From NCBI GenBank assembly GCA_021014325.1, contig JAJGQC010000326.1, forward strand, positions 23,001 to 87,000: a stretch of DNA of 64,000 nt, written 5' to 3'. Below the pieces are notes generated by a model. It saw only the letters and a list, made by a program, of their open reading frames with translations. It was not told the DNA's origin and searched no databases. This document shows positions 47,020-59,060 of this stretch, in pieces. The stretch's first letter is position 1, and each line of letters begins with the position of its first letter. The position numbers were made by a program, and so were the translations under genes. This DNA comes from Plazaster borealis. Its lineage: Eukaryota; Echinodermata; Asteroidea; Forcipulatida; Labidiasteridae.

Positions 47020-47385
47020 ATGGAGAATGTTGCAGCTGTATGCGGTGATGGATTGCATTTTGATGCATGTATATATGGGGTACTGGTAGACACAATATTG
47101 GACACATGGGGCAACAGAATATCTGCTCTTAGAGACGGGTGTCTGAGGATGGTCAAAAGAGGACCAAGCTACAATGGTAAGAACAAATATTAACATGCAA
47201 CTATAGTAGCAAACAACAAGGCATGACCATTGACCAGAGAATTTGAAGCTAAGCTACAACTGGAAGGAAAAAGTGTGCTGCACCAGTTTGTAGTGGCTTC
47301 AATTGGAAGTGAGATGCTACTGGGATTAGACTTCATGCCCAGCGAGAAGTGTGTGATAGATGTGACCAACAGATGCATGGAATGA
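47020..47385 (+). pseudogene. Retropepsin relic of an LTR retrotransposon
   Basis: The first part reads CIYGVLVDTILDT, then diverges at the place where the catalytic D-T-G should be, consistent with a frameshift. After further shifts it gives EAKLQLEGKSVLHQFVVAS and IGSEMLLGLDFMPSEKCVID. (L/I)LG.DF plus C.ID is the usual end of a Ty3/Gypsy protease. With the knuckle at 40986 it frames the satellite as an expansion within gag-pol. Confidence 0.65.
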
Positions 47386-48556
47386 GGAGGGATACTGCCT
47401 CTAAGGGAGAGAGGATAGTAATCAGCAACAGGGGATTCTTTCCAACCAGTTGAAACCAGCCAGCAGATTGTGTATAAAAATGATCTTAATCTGTAGGTAG
47501 TGGTTGATGTATATAAAGATATTAGCTGAAACTACTCATAGTCATATAAACAACTTGTAAACTAGTTTTTAGACTCTGGGAAATTTTAAACACGGCAGGT
47601 TTTGAATCTAAACTAGGAAGAAAGTCATCCTGGGTAGAGAGTAGACTGACTTTAATAACTGCCTGTTATGTGTTAGTCACGCTCACTCACACAGTCTCAC
47701 AGAAATTCACAGGGTTTTCAAATATTGATCAAACAGATATCAATAAAAATAAACCAAATTTATCATGCGAGAAGTGTGTGCAACAAAGTGAAAATAACAT
47801 CCAGAATTCTGAAGCATCTCTAAGAGTGATATTGATTTACTTGGCACACGTATCTTGTATCAAAAACTATACAGTGCTATATCTAAAATTGCGTAGGATG
47901 GCGATGGCAGCCATTTTGTATTTACAGAAATTTTGAAACTGATTTCCAGGAAATTTTCTACAACTCTTTTCTTGAAGCGAAACCTAGATGCTAGAGACAA
48001 AACAATTTTTCGCCAAAGTGCTACAACAGGGCAATTTTGATGATTTTCCCCCTTTTTTTGGTATATAAAATACCCATAATTTTGCCATATTTTTTTACAC
48101 TAATTGTTTTTTAGTGAGCAATTATCCATAATAGTGGCCTTACTAAAATCCTAATATTCATTTAAGCAACAGGTGATACTTTAGGCCTATGTTTTGTTCA
48201 TAAAGTAAAATTTACTATTATTTTTTGGCTCTTGAGACAACCAACCAATACCCCATGGCACAACAGTGACATCTTGAGGCATATACATACTTATGTAGAG
48301 AGTTTTTAATAGCTATTGCCCAAAGTGCTTCAATGAGAGTGGTTAAATCATTACACGATAAGTTGATATTTACTTAGTCCTGTAAACAACTTGTAAACTG
48401 TGTATGAAGCAATTAGTTAAACCTACTCATAGTCATATAAACAACTTGTAAACTATTTTTAAGACTTTGGGATTTTTGAATTTTTTAGGTTTTGAATCTA
48501 AAGTTGATTCTGTGGTTCTAGGAAGAAGGTTATCCTAGGTAAAGGGCAAACTGACT

Positions 48557-48912
48557 TTAAAGGTATCGTACACGTTTGGTAATGACTCAAAACAAATATT
48601 AGCACAAAAACTTACTTGGTAACAAGCAACGGAGAGCTGTTGATAGTATAAAACATTGTAGGAAACGACTCCCTCTGAAGTAACGTAGTTTTTGAGAAAG
48701 AGGTAATTTCTATTAGTTTCTAGTAGTTTTTATTCCTATCTGAAAGCACACAAATTGTACAACAAGGTGTTTTTTCCTACATCATTTTCTTGCAACTTTG
48801 ATGACCAATTGAGCCCAAATTTTCACAGGCTTGTTATTTAGTGCATATGTTGGGATACACCAAGTGAGAACACTGGTCTTTGACAATTACCAAATGTGTT
48901 CAGTGCCTTTAA
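48557..48912 (-). mobile_element. TTAA MITE family AGGCACTG inserted in the array
   Basis: It is inverted relative to the 19.8-kb copy. The left end is TTAAAGGTATCGTACACG and the right end TGTTCAGTGCCTTTAA. Sibling units read GACTTTAATAACTGCC without it, giving an exact empty site. Confidence 0.9.
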
Positions 48913-49473
48913 TAACTACCTGTGCTGTGTTAGTCACGCTAACTCACACAGTCTCACAGAAATGCACAGGGTTTCCAAATATCGATCAAACAGATATAAA
49001 TATTGATATACTTGGCACATGTATCTGGTATCAAAAATTAAACAGTGCCGCATTTAAAATGGCATAGGATGGCCAGATGGCAGCCATTTTGTAGTAACAG
49101 AAAGTTCAAAACAGATTTCGAGGAAAATTTCTAGAACTATTTTATTTAAGCAAAACCTATAGGCCCCTATGCTAAAGACAAAACAATTTTCCGCAAAGCT
49201 GCTACAACAGGGCACTTTTCATGATTTTACTCCTATTTTGGTATATAAAATAACAAAATTTTGCCATATTTTTACACTAGGCCTTATTCTTTTTTAGTTA
49301 GCAATTATGTTTGTAATGACACAGGAAATATTTTTATACAATTTGTACTTCATGAGCTCACCGTTGAGCCTACTGGTAGAGCCTGAAATTGTCAATCTTT
49401 GTATTTGTAACAAAATTTTACAAACAGAAAACCAAAATCCAATATAGTGGCCATACAAAATTCCATAATGCAT

Positions 49474-50597
49474 TTAAAGAGGGGCTCTAGGATGCTCTCA
49501 ATATTTGAGTTATTACCTTTTTATGGTCGAATAGACATCGTAGATACCGGACCATTTAACACTTAAAATTTGCATTTAGTAATAAAGAATTCAAGTCAAA
49601 AATGCACCTCTCCGCGCGGCTTTTTCAGCCGGAAGTCAAAAACTGTTTATCTATGACAATGATATGCATTGACCCCTTGACGTCGCTGGCAGCTTAAAAC
49701 TCACGGTTAGCATTATAAACACACATAAAAGGTCTCTTTGCTTGGTAAACAAAACAAAATCAAGAAGAAACCAAACTTACATCATACAGTAAAATACTCT
49801 TTCTGTCCATCCAAAGTATCCTTAATTGTGTAAATTGTAAAATGAAGCCTACACGTTGGGTAGTTTTTCGCTATAAACAAGCTAAAATTTCCACGGAACT
49901 TAACTAAAGCTCCGCAGACCATGAGCGTGTGGACCAGTGTTGTATACGGTTTGAACGTGTGCACACCAGCGATGATTATTGCAATGTCATGGGAATAACC
50001 GTTTCCCCGAGCATGCGCAAAAACGTTAAGTCTACAAACTCGCGACTGCTTGATTGTGCATTGTGTATAATAGGGGTCTCCCCCATGATAATGTCGCGCC
50101 GTTGTTGCTGTTTGCAGGAATCGCCGTGCCGTGTGTGTAAGTTAGGGGAATTTGACGTGTAGAGCGATGTACTGAAAATCAAGCCGAGCTGCGGAATCGC
50201 CTTGCCTCTCAAAGAACGAAAACCCCCAAATCATAAATCTGTTGTAATTTGGCTTGCTGATTTTTGCCTGTTGGATCATCCTATAAAAAGTCATATTTAC
50301 GGCCGTATTGATTGCAAATGGTGAAGTTTTGCGGTGTATTTGCGTTAGCTCAGTGCATTCATATAGGCAGGTCAAAACTAACTAGACTCCGGTGACGTCA
50401 TGAGTTCGTCGTCGCGGGGTTTGTTTGACCTCGCGTTTTCAGATTTCGGGCTGGGAGTGTTTCGAGAAAAAGACATTTTTACCCTGTTTTAGCGTGAGGT
50501 AAGGGACTCATAATAATTTATTATATTTCTTGGGACTCCATCTATTGGAAAAATGTAAAAGCCAAATATTTCCAAACATCCTGGAGCCCCTCTTTAA
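49474..50597. mobile_element. 1.1-kb TTAA element, family AGAGGGGCTCTA
   Basis: TTAAAGAGGGGCTCTAGGAT and CATCCTGGAGCCCCTCTTTAA are the ends (TTAA at 49474-49477 and 50594-50597). Another unit, at about 48160, reads CATTTAAGCAACAGG and is the empty site. The centre is GC-richer, with a 77-residue Cys-rich frame at 49929-50162 that I cannot assign. Confidence 0.85.
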
Positions 50598-51739
50598 GCA
50601 ACAGGTGATAATGTAGGCCTATATTTCTTTGAAAAGTCATTAATAAGTATTATTTTTAGTCTCTCGAGGCAACTAACCAACACCCCATGGCACAGCAGTG
50701 ACAATTTGAGGCATAAACATACTGATGTAGAGAGTTTATCCATTGCCCAAAGTGCTTCAATGAGAGTGGTCAAATCATTACACTATAGGCCTAAATTGTT
50801 ATTTACTTAAAACTGTGTTTGAAGCAATTAGGTGAACAAACTCATTGTCATATAAACAACTTGTAAACTAGTTTTTAAGACTTTGGGAAACTTCAAACTG
50901 CAATTTTGAAGAGTTTGCTCTTATTTTGGTATAAAAACCCATAATTCTGCCATATTTTTACACTAAATGTTTATTAGATAGCAATTATATTTGTAACCTA
51001 ATTTCACCACCAGAAACCTAAAATCAAATACAGTACCCTTATATCAAATTCCTAATACTATTAAGGCCTATGTTTTTGATAAATCTAAAACAAAAGTAAT
51101 ATTTTAGTCTCTTGAGACAACTAACCAATACCACCAAGAGTGACAATTTGATGCGTAAACATGTACAAACTGATGTAAAAAGTAAAGCCATTGCTCAAAG
51201 TGCTTCAATGAGAATTGTAAAATCATTATACTATAAAGTGTTAGTTACTTAGTCCTGTAAACAACTTGTGAACTGTGTAAGAAGCAGTTAGGTGAAACTA
51301 CTCATAGTCATATAAACAACTTATAAACCAGTTTCTTAGACTTTGGGAAAAATTTACGAGGCAGGATTTGAATCTAAAGTTGATTCTGTGGTTCTAGGAA
51401 GAGGGTCATCCTAGGTAGAGGGGAAACTGACTTAAATAACTGCCTGTTATGTGTTAGTCATGCTCACTCACACAGTCTCGCAGAAATGCACAGGGTTTCC
51501 AAATATTGATCAAACAGATATCAATGAAAACTAGGACTATGTGTTTGTCCTTAGGACAAACACAAAGCTGTTTTTTTTACTTTGATTAAATGCTCCAGAC
51601 CTTGAAAGTTAGTCTGACTTTGAGATAGAGGACCCTTCACCTTTAACAGGCCCTTTTTGACTTAAGTGTGCCCAAAAACCTAAACCTAACCCTAAATCTG
51701 ACCCTAACTTTCACCAACATCATATTACAACCACATGCT

Positions 51740-52640
51740 GTTGGACCCTTTTTTCAGAAATAAAGGTCAACATGGGGTCACGGTAACCTGAGGCTAAACC
51801 TCAATGCTCAAAAGGTTTAAAACTGAAAATAATTCGAAAATTGGCTGAGTAGTTCTTGAGATATGGTCCCACTTCCAGTTGACCCGGAAGTAAAGGTCAA
51901 CATTGGGTCATGGTAACCCAAGTTCAATCTTCAATGCTCAAAGGGTCTATAACTGAAAAGAAATTGCAAATCAGGTGTGTACTTCTTGAGATCTGGTCCC
52001 ACTTCCGGTTGACCCAGAAGTAAAGGTTAACATGGGGTCATGGTAACGGAAGTTCAATGTTTAATGCTCAAAGGATCTATAACCGAAAAGAAATTGAAAA
52101 TCGGGTGTGTTCATCTTGAGATATGGTCCCACTTCCCGTTGAACCAGAAGTAAAGGTCATCAAGAGGTCACGGTAACTGAAGTTCAATTTTTAACGCTCA
52201 AAGGATCTACAACTGAAACAAATTTGAACATTGGCTGTGTACTTTTTGAAATATGGTCCCACTTCCGGTTGACCCGGAAGTAAAGGTCAACCTGGGGTCA
52301 CGGTAACCGAAGTTCAATCTTTAATGCTCAAAGGATCTATAACTGAAAAGAAATTGAAAATCGGTTGTGTAGTTCTTGAGATATGGTCCCTTTTCCGGTT
52401 GACCCGGATGTAAAGGTCAACCCAGGGTCATGGTAACCAAAGTTCAACCTTTAATGCTCAAAGGATCTATAACTGAAAAGAAATTGAAAATCGGTTGTGT
52501 AGTTCTTGAGATATGGTCCCACTTCCGGTTGACCCGGAACTAAAGGTCAACATGGGGTCAAGGTAACCCAAGGATAATCTCCAATGCCCAAGGAGTCTAT
52601 AACTGAAAAAAGTTTGAAAAACGGCTGTGTTATGGTGCTG
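51740..52640 (+). repeat. 130-bp core repeats of element B
   Basis: ATATGGTCCC-type landmarks fall at 51861, 51991, 52121, 52251, 52381 and 52511, exactly 130 bp apart. Each unit has a hairpin (ACTTCCGG, TTGAC, CCGGAAGT) and AAAGGTCA followed by GGGTCA. Confidence 0.93.
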
Positions 52641-52857
52641 CAAAGATTAACTAACTAAAGCTTTGAATTATCGTAATATGACACCTGATGACGTCACAAT
52701 AACAAAAATGTGTTTTTTCATACTAATAAATTTGATAAGGTACACGATGGTATGTAACTTATCCCAATCCAATGCTTTTTAACGAAAACCCTATTGGAAC
52801 GTACGTATATCCTCTCTCGGTTAGGATTCCAATATCACGGCAGTCTTTGACGCCTAG

Positions 52858-52877
52858 CCGTGATTGCGCAATCACGG
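52858..52877. repeat. Perfect 20-bp palindrome
   Basis: CCGTGATTGCGCAATCACGG, conserved without change at 62827-62846 in element C. Confidence 0.9.
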
Positions 52878-54570
52878 CACAATATGCCAACTAGCCATGG
52901 GTTCCGATTTGTCACTTCATCGTAAATTATCTTGGAAATACATTGTACCTTGATTAGTTTTAATGGTCTGGAATAACTGTTAGTGAAAGCATTCGTGTTT
53001 AAAAAAAAAATTTCTTTCTTTTAGGTAACTAAAATTTAACTTATTTGAAAAAGTTGTGTTTTTGACCAACTAAACACTTACCTTTTCAGAGCCATTGGCT
53101 TTTTTTTGTACACAGGTATAAAATCGAAGTTTGACGATCGGACGTATACTTTTCGAGATATGGTGGTCTAAAGATTGGCTAATTAAATATTCATGTCATT
53201 AAAACTAAGTAAATTAATTAATTAATTTAAGCTAATTACATTTAACTATAACTTCAAGACCTCAGCTTTATAATCATATAGGATATGAATCTTTTATACT
53301 AAGCCAAATTTGACCTTTGGACGTAACAAAATGCCTGGGTTAAACCAATGGGCTTTTGACGGAAGGAAAGCATTATAAGGAAAAAAAATTAAAATCCTGA
53401 CGAAAACAATAGCTGTTCCGAGCACTATGTCGGAACAGCTAATAAACCAAATTTATCACGCGAGAAGTGTGTGCAGCAAAATGAAACTAACATCCAGAAT
53501 TCTGAAGCATCTCTGAGAGTGATATTGATTTACTTGGCACACGTATCTTGTATCCAAAATTATACAGTGCCATATCTCAAATGGCATCAGATGGCGATGG
53601 CAGCCATTTTGTTATTCCAGAAAGTTCAAAACTGATTTCCAGGCAATTTAGTTAGCAATTATGTTTTTAATGATGCAATATATTTATACAATTTGTACTT
53701 CATGAGCTCACTATTGAGCCTACTGGTTGAGCCAAAAATTGTCAATCTTTGTATTTGTAACCAAATTTCACAAACAAAAAAACAAAATCCAATATAGTGG
53801 CCATACAAAATTTATAATATGCATTTAGGCAACAGGTGATAATTTAGGCCGATGTTTTTTTGATGAATCAAAAAAAAAAAGTATTGTTTTAGTCTCTCGA
53901 GACAGGTTACCAATACCTCATGGCACAACAGTGACAATTAGAGGCATAAACATACTGATGTAGAGAGTTTATCCATTACAAAAAGTGCTTCAATGAGAGT
54001 GGTAAAATCATTACACTACTTGTTAATTACTTAGTCCTGTAAACAACTTGTGAAATGTGTGTGAAGCAATGAGGTGAACCTACTCATAATCATATAAACA
54101 ACTTATAAACAATTTTTTTGACTTGGGAAACTTTGGACGAGGCAAGTTTTGAATCTAAAGTTGATTCTTTGGTTCTAGGAACAAGGTCATACTAGGTAAA
54201 GGGCAAACTGACTTCATTAACTGCCGTGTGTCAGTCACGCTCACTCACACAGTCTCACAGAAATGCACAGGGTTTCCAAATATCGATCAAGTCCATGATC
54301 AAACAAATATCAATAAAAATGAAACCAAATTTTTCTCGCAAGAAGTATGTGCAGCAAAGTGAAAATAACATCCAGAATTCTGAAGCATCTCTAAGAGTGG
54401 TATTGATTTACTTGGCACACATATCTCGTCAGAAAAATTCTACAGTGCCATATTTGTGATACTTAAGGCCTAGGTTTTTTTTGATAAGTTAAAAACGAAA
54501 GTATTATGTTAGTCTCTCGAGACAACTAACCAATACCCCATGGCACAACAGTGACAATTTGATGCGTATA

Positions 54571-55330
54571 CAGTCGACTCTTGTTAATACGAGGTCCACC
54601 GGACTGTTTTCCTCTTATTTTCCAAACCTCGTCTTAAACGCAGCGCACTAATATAGATACACATGTCGTCATAGTGCATGCACATCACACATGTATACAT
54701 GTTTGTAGTGCTTTACAGCATATAATGCTGGCCTGCCACAAAACTGTTTTCTTCCAAAAACAGGTCGAGCATCCTGTACACAAAACTATCAATGATAAAT
54801 GCGTTTCTATTGACTAATTAATCATAAAAATTAAATCTTTTCTACAATTCATGATAAAAATCAAAGCAAAGAGTAATCAAACATGGCGTTCATGTAAACA
54901 AATTCGTTACTGCCTAGAGCCTGGCATGCTGAGTGCTCATTTTTATTAGTAGTCATCCTGGTATGCAAGATAAGTAGAAATTCAAGGGTGGGTTACCAGC
55001 GAAATGTTTCTGGTGTTTTCTTGTGCATGGATGAAGTGTTGTGTAACTCAATATAATGCAGGCGACTATTTTTTTCACAACCTTGACAAAGGCATGCTTT
55101 TGTTACACAAGAATATTTACAGATCTCGCTACCAAACTATGGAAAAATATACATTTTGTCGTTAAGGGGCCGCAAAAATACCTCGTATTATCCGTGTTCT
55201 TGTTACGTCTGTGTTCGTATCTTCCGTTTTTAAGACAAAAACCACGCATGGGACAGTTTGGGACCAGTGAAAAACCTTGTGTAAACCAGGGTTTTGTATC
55301 TTCCTAGCTCGTATTAACGAGAGTCGACTG
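54571..55330. mobile_element. pogo/Tc1-like nonautonomous element in the array
   Basis: Inverted ends CAGTCGACTCTTGTTAATAC and GTATTAACGAGAGTCGACTG match with one difference over about 23 bp, flanked by TA on both sides (54569-54570 and 55331-55332). A TA duplication with CAGTCGACTC ends fits pogo-like Tc1/mariner elements. At 760 bp there is no transposase frame. Confidence 0.85.
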
Positions 55331-58300
55331 TACATGTACATACTAATGTAGAAAGTATAGCTATTGCCCAAAGTGCTTTAATGAGAGTGAACAAAATCAT
55401 TCCACTATAAATTGTTATTTACTTAAAACTGTGTATTAAGCAATTAGGCCTATATTTTTCTATAAATCAAGAATAAGTTTGAGTTTAAGTCTCTCAAGAC
55501 AACCAACCAATACCCCATGGCACAACAGTGACATTTTGAAGCATACAAATACTGATGTAGAGAGTTTATCCATTGCACAAAGTGCTTCAAAGACAGTGGT
55601 AAAATCATTACACTACTTGTTAATTACTTCGTGCGGTAAACAACTTGTGAACTGTGTATGAATTAATTAGGTGAAACTACTCATAGTCATAGAAACAACT
55701 TTTAAACCAGTTTCTTAGACTTTAGAAAAATGTAAACGAGGCAGGATTTGAATCTAAAGTTGATTCTGTGGTTCTAGGAAGAGGGTCATCCTAGGTAGAG
55801 GGCAAACTGACTTTAATAACTGCCTGTTATGTGTTAGTCATGCTCACTCACACAGTCTTGCAGAAATGCACAGGGTTTCCAAATATCGATCAAACAGATA
55901 TCAATGAAAATAAACCAAATTTATCATGCGAGAAGTGTGTGCAGCAAAGTGAAAATAACATCCAGAATTCTGAAGCATCTCTTAGAGTGATATTGATTTA
56001 CTTGGCACACGTATTTTCTATCCAAAATTATAAAGTGCCATATCTTCAAATGGCATAGGATGGTGATGGCAGCCGATTTTTATTCCAGAAAGTTCAAAAC
56101 TGATTTCCGGGCAATTTAGTTAGCAATTATGTCTTCAATGATGCAATATATTTATAAAATTTGTACTTCATGAGCTCACTATTGAGCCTACTGGTTGAGC
56201 AAGAAATTGTCAATCTTTGTATTTGTAACCAAATTTCACAAACAAAAAAACAAAATCCGATATAGTGGCCATACAAAATTTATAATAAGCATTTAGGCAA
56301 CAGGTGATAATTTAGGCCCATGTTTTTTTGATGAAAAACAAAAAGAAAAGTATTGTGTTAGTCTCTTGAGACAGGTTACCAATACCCCATGGCACAACAG
56401 TGACAATTAGAGGCATAAACATACTGATGTAGAGAGTTTATCCATTGCCCAAAGTACTTCAATGAGAGTGGTAAAATCATTACCGGTACACTACTTGTTA
56501 ATTACTTAGTCCTGTAAACAACTTGTGAACTGTGTGTGAATCAATGAGGTGAACCTACTCATAATCACATAAACAACTTATAAACAATATTTTGACTTGG
56601 GAAACTTTGGACGAGGCAAGTTTTGAATCTAAAGTTAATTCTTTGGTTCTAGGAACAAGGTCATACTAGGTAAAGGGCAAACTGACTTCAATAACTGCCG
56701 TGTGTCAGTCACGCTCACTCACACAGTCTCACAGAAATGCACAGGGTTTCCAAATATCGATCAAACCATTCCTACCTCCATGATCAAACAGATATCAATA
56801 AAAATGAAACCTAATTTTTCTCGCAAGAAGTGTGTGCAGCAAAGTGAAAATAACATCCAGAATTCTGAAGCATCTCTTAGAGTGGTATTGATTTACTTGG
56901 CACACGTATCTCGTAAGAAAAATTCTACAGTGCCATATTTAAAATGGCATAGGATGGCGATGGCAGCCATTTTGTATTTACAGAAAGTTCAAAACTGATT
57001 TCCAGGAAGTTTTCTTCAACTCTTTTGTTAAGGCAAAACCTAACTGCTGAAGAATTATCAATTTTCAACCAAATTGCTACTACGCACTTTTCATGATTTT
57101 GCCCCTATTACACATAATTTTGCCATATGTTCACAGTTATTGTTTATATGTTAGCAATAATGTTTGTAAAGACACAGGAAATAATTATTCACATTTTGTA
57201 CTTTCTGAGCTCACTGTTGAGCCTGCTAGTTGAGCCTGAAATTTTCAATATTTGTAATTGTAACCCAATTTCACAAACAGAAAACTAAAATCCAATACAG
57301 TGGCCTTATCAAATTCCTAATCTCTCTATTAAGCAACAGGTGATACTTTAGGCCTATTTTTTTTTGGATAAATTAAAAAGTATTATTTTAGTCTCTCGAG
57401 ACAACTAACCAATACCCCATGGCACAAGAGTGACATTTTGAAGCATACAAATACTGATGTAGAGAGTTTATCCATTGCACAAAGTGCTTCAAAGACAGTG
57501 GTAAAATCATTACACTACTTGTTAATTACTTAGTCCAGTAAACAACTTGTGAACTGTGTATAAAGCAATTAGATGAAACTACTCATAGTCATAGAAACAA
57601 CTTATAAACCAGTTTCTTAGTCTTTGGAAAAATGTAAACGAGGCAGGATTTGAATCTAAAGTTGATTCTGTGGTTCTAGGAAGAGGGTCATCCTAGGTAG
57701 AGGGGGAACTGACTTTAATAACTGCCTGTTAGGCTATGTGTTAGTCATGCTCACTCACACAGTCTCGCAGAAATGCACAGGGTTTCCAAATATCGATCAA
57801 ACAGATATCAATGAAAATAAACCAAATTTATCATGCGAGAAGTGTGTGCAGCAAAGTGAAAATAACATCCAGAATTCTGAAGCATCTCTTAGAGTGATAT
57901 TGATTTACTTGGCACACGTATTTTCTATCCAAAATTATAAAGTGCCATATCTTCAAATGGCATAGGATGGTGATGGCAGCCATTTTGTTATTCCATAGTT
58001 CAAAACTGATTTCCAGGCAATTTAGTTAGTAATTATGTTTTTAATGATGCAATATATTTATACAATTTGTACTTCATGAGCTCACTATTGAGCCTACTGG
58101 TTGAGCAAGAAATTGTCAATCTTTGTATTTGTAACCAAACTTCACAAACAAAATAAACAAAATCCAATATAGTGGCCATACAAAATTTATAATATGCATT
58201 TAGGCAACAGGTGATAATTTAGGCCTATGTTTTTTTGATGAATCAAAAACAAAAAGTATTGTTTTAGTCTCTCGAGACAGGTTACCAATACCTCATGGCA

Positions 58301-59060
58301 CAACAGTGACAATTAGAGGCATAAACATACTGATGTAGAGAGTTTATCCATTACCAAAAGTGCTTCAATGAGAGTGGTGGTAAAATCATTACACTACTTG
58401 TTAATTACTTAGTCCTGTAAACAACTTGTGAAATGTGTGTGAAGCAATGAGGTGAACCTACTCATAATCATATAAACAACTTATAAACAATATTTTGACT
58501 TGGGAAACTTTGGACGAGGCAAGTTTTGAATCTAAAGTTGATTCTTTGGTTCTAGGAACAAGGTCATCCTAGGTAGAAGGCAAACTGACTTCAATAACTG
58601 CTGTGTGTCAGTCATGCTCACTCACACAGTCTCACAGAAATGCACAGGGTTTCCAAATATCGATCAAACCATTCCTACCTCCATGATCAAACAGATATCA
58701 ATAAAAATAGACCAAATTTATCATGCGAGAAGTGTGTGCAGCAAAGTGAACATAACTTCCAGAATTCTGAAGCATCTCTAAGAGTGGTATTGATTTACTT
58801 GGCACACGTATCTCGTAAAAAAAATTATACAGTGCCATATTTAAAATGGCATAGGATGGCGATGGCGGCCATTTTGTATTTACAGAAAGTTCAAAACTGA
58901 TTTCTAGCAATTTAGTTAGCAATTTTGTTTTTAATGATGCAATATATTTATACAATTTGTACTTCATGAGCTCACTGTAGAGGCTGCTAGTTCAGCCTGA
59001 AATTGACAATTTGTACGCTATTTCACAAACAATTTGAACTCTATTTCACACACAAAAAAA

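Larger units (their letters stand above)
51531..53442 (+). mobile_element. Helitron/HINE-like element B with 130-bp core repeats
   Basis: It starts CTAGGACTA, then an 11-bp hairpin (TGTGTTTGTCC, loop TTA, GGACAAACACA) and AAAGCTGTT. It ends with an 11-bp hairpin (AGCTGTTCCGA ... TCGGAACAGCT) and AA, so the last bases are CTAA. Host sequence GAAAA before and TAAACC after rejoin to the GAAAATAAACC of sibling units, so insertion was between A and T with no duplication. No protein. A degenerate CCTAA-rich stretch lies at about 51673-51710. Confidence 0.82.
47470..59060. repeat. Tandem array of ~0.87-1.03 kb units with nested insertions
   Basis: The landmark CACAGTCTCACAGAAATGCA recurs near 47690, 48947, 51470, 54250, 55850, 56722, 57757 and 58626, with a broken copy near 53445. 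Other landmarks repeat in the same order: GTTCTAGGAAGAGGGTCATC, TTGATTTACTTGGCACACGT, GATGGCAGCCATTTTG, TTCATGAGCTCACTATTGAG, TGGCACAACAGTGACA and ATAAACAACTTGTAAAC. Three neighbouring intervals are 871, 1034 and 870 bp. Longer ones contain the insertions listed separately. The origin is unknown. Confidence 0.9.

Noticed and set aside
49929..50162. 77-residue Cys-rich gene within the 1.1-kb TTAA element
   Set aside because: No family match, no transposase features, and no sign of the frame in the shorter related copies at 29.3 and 33.3 kb.
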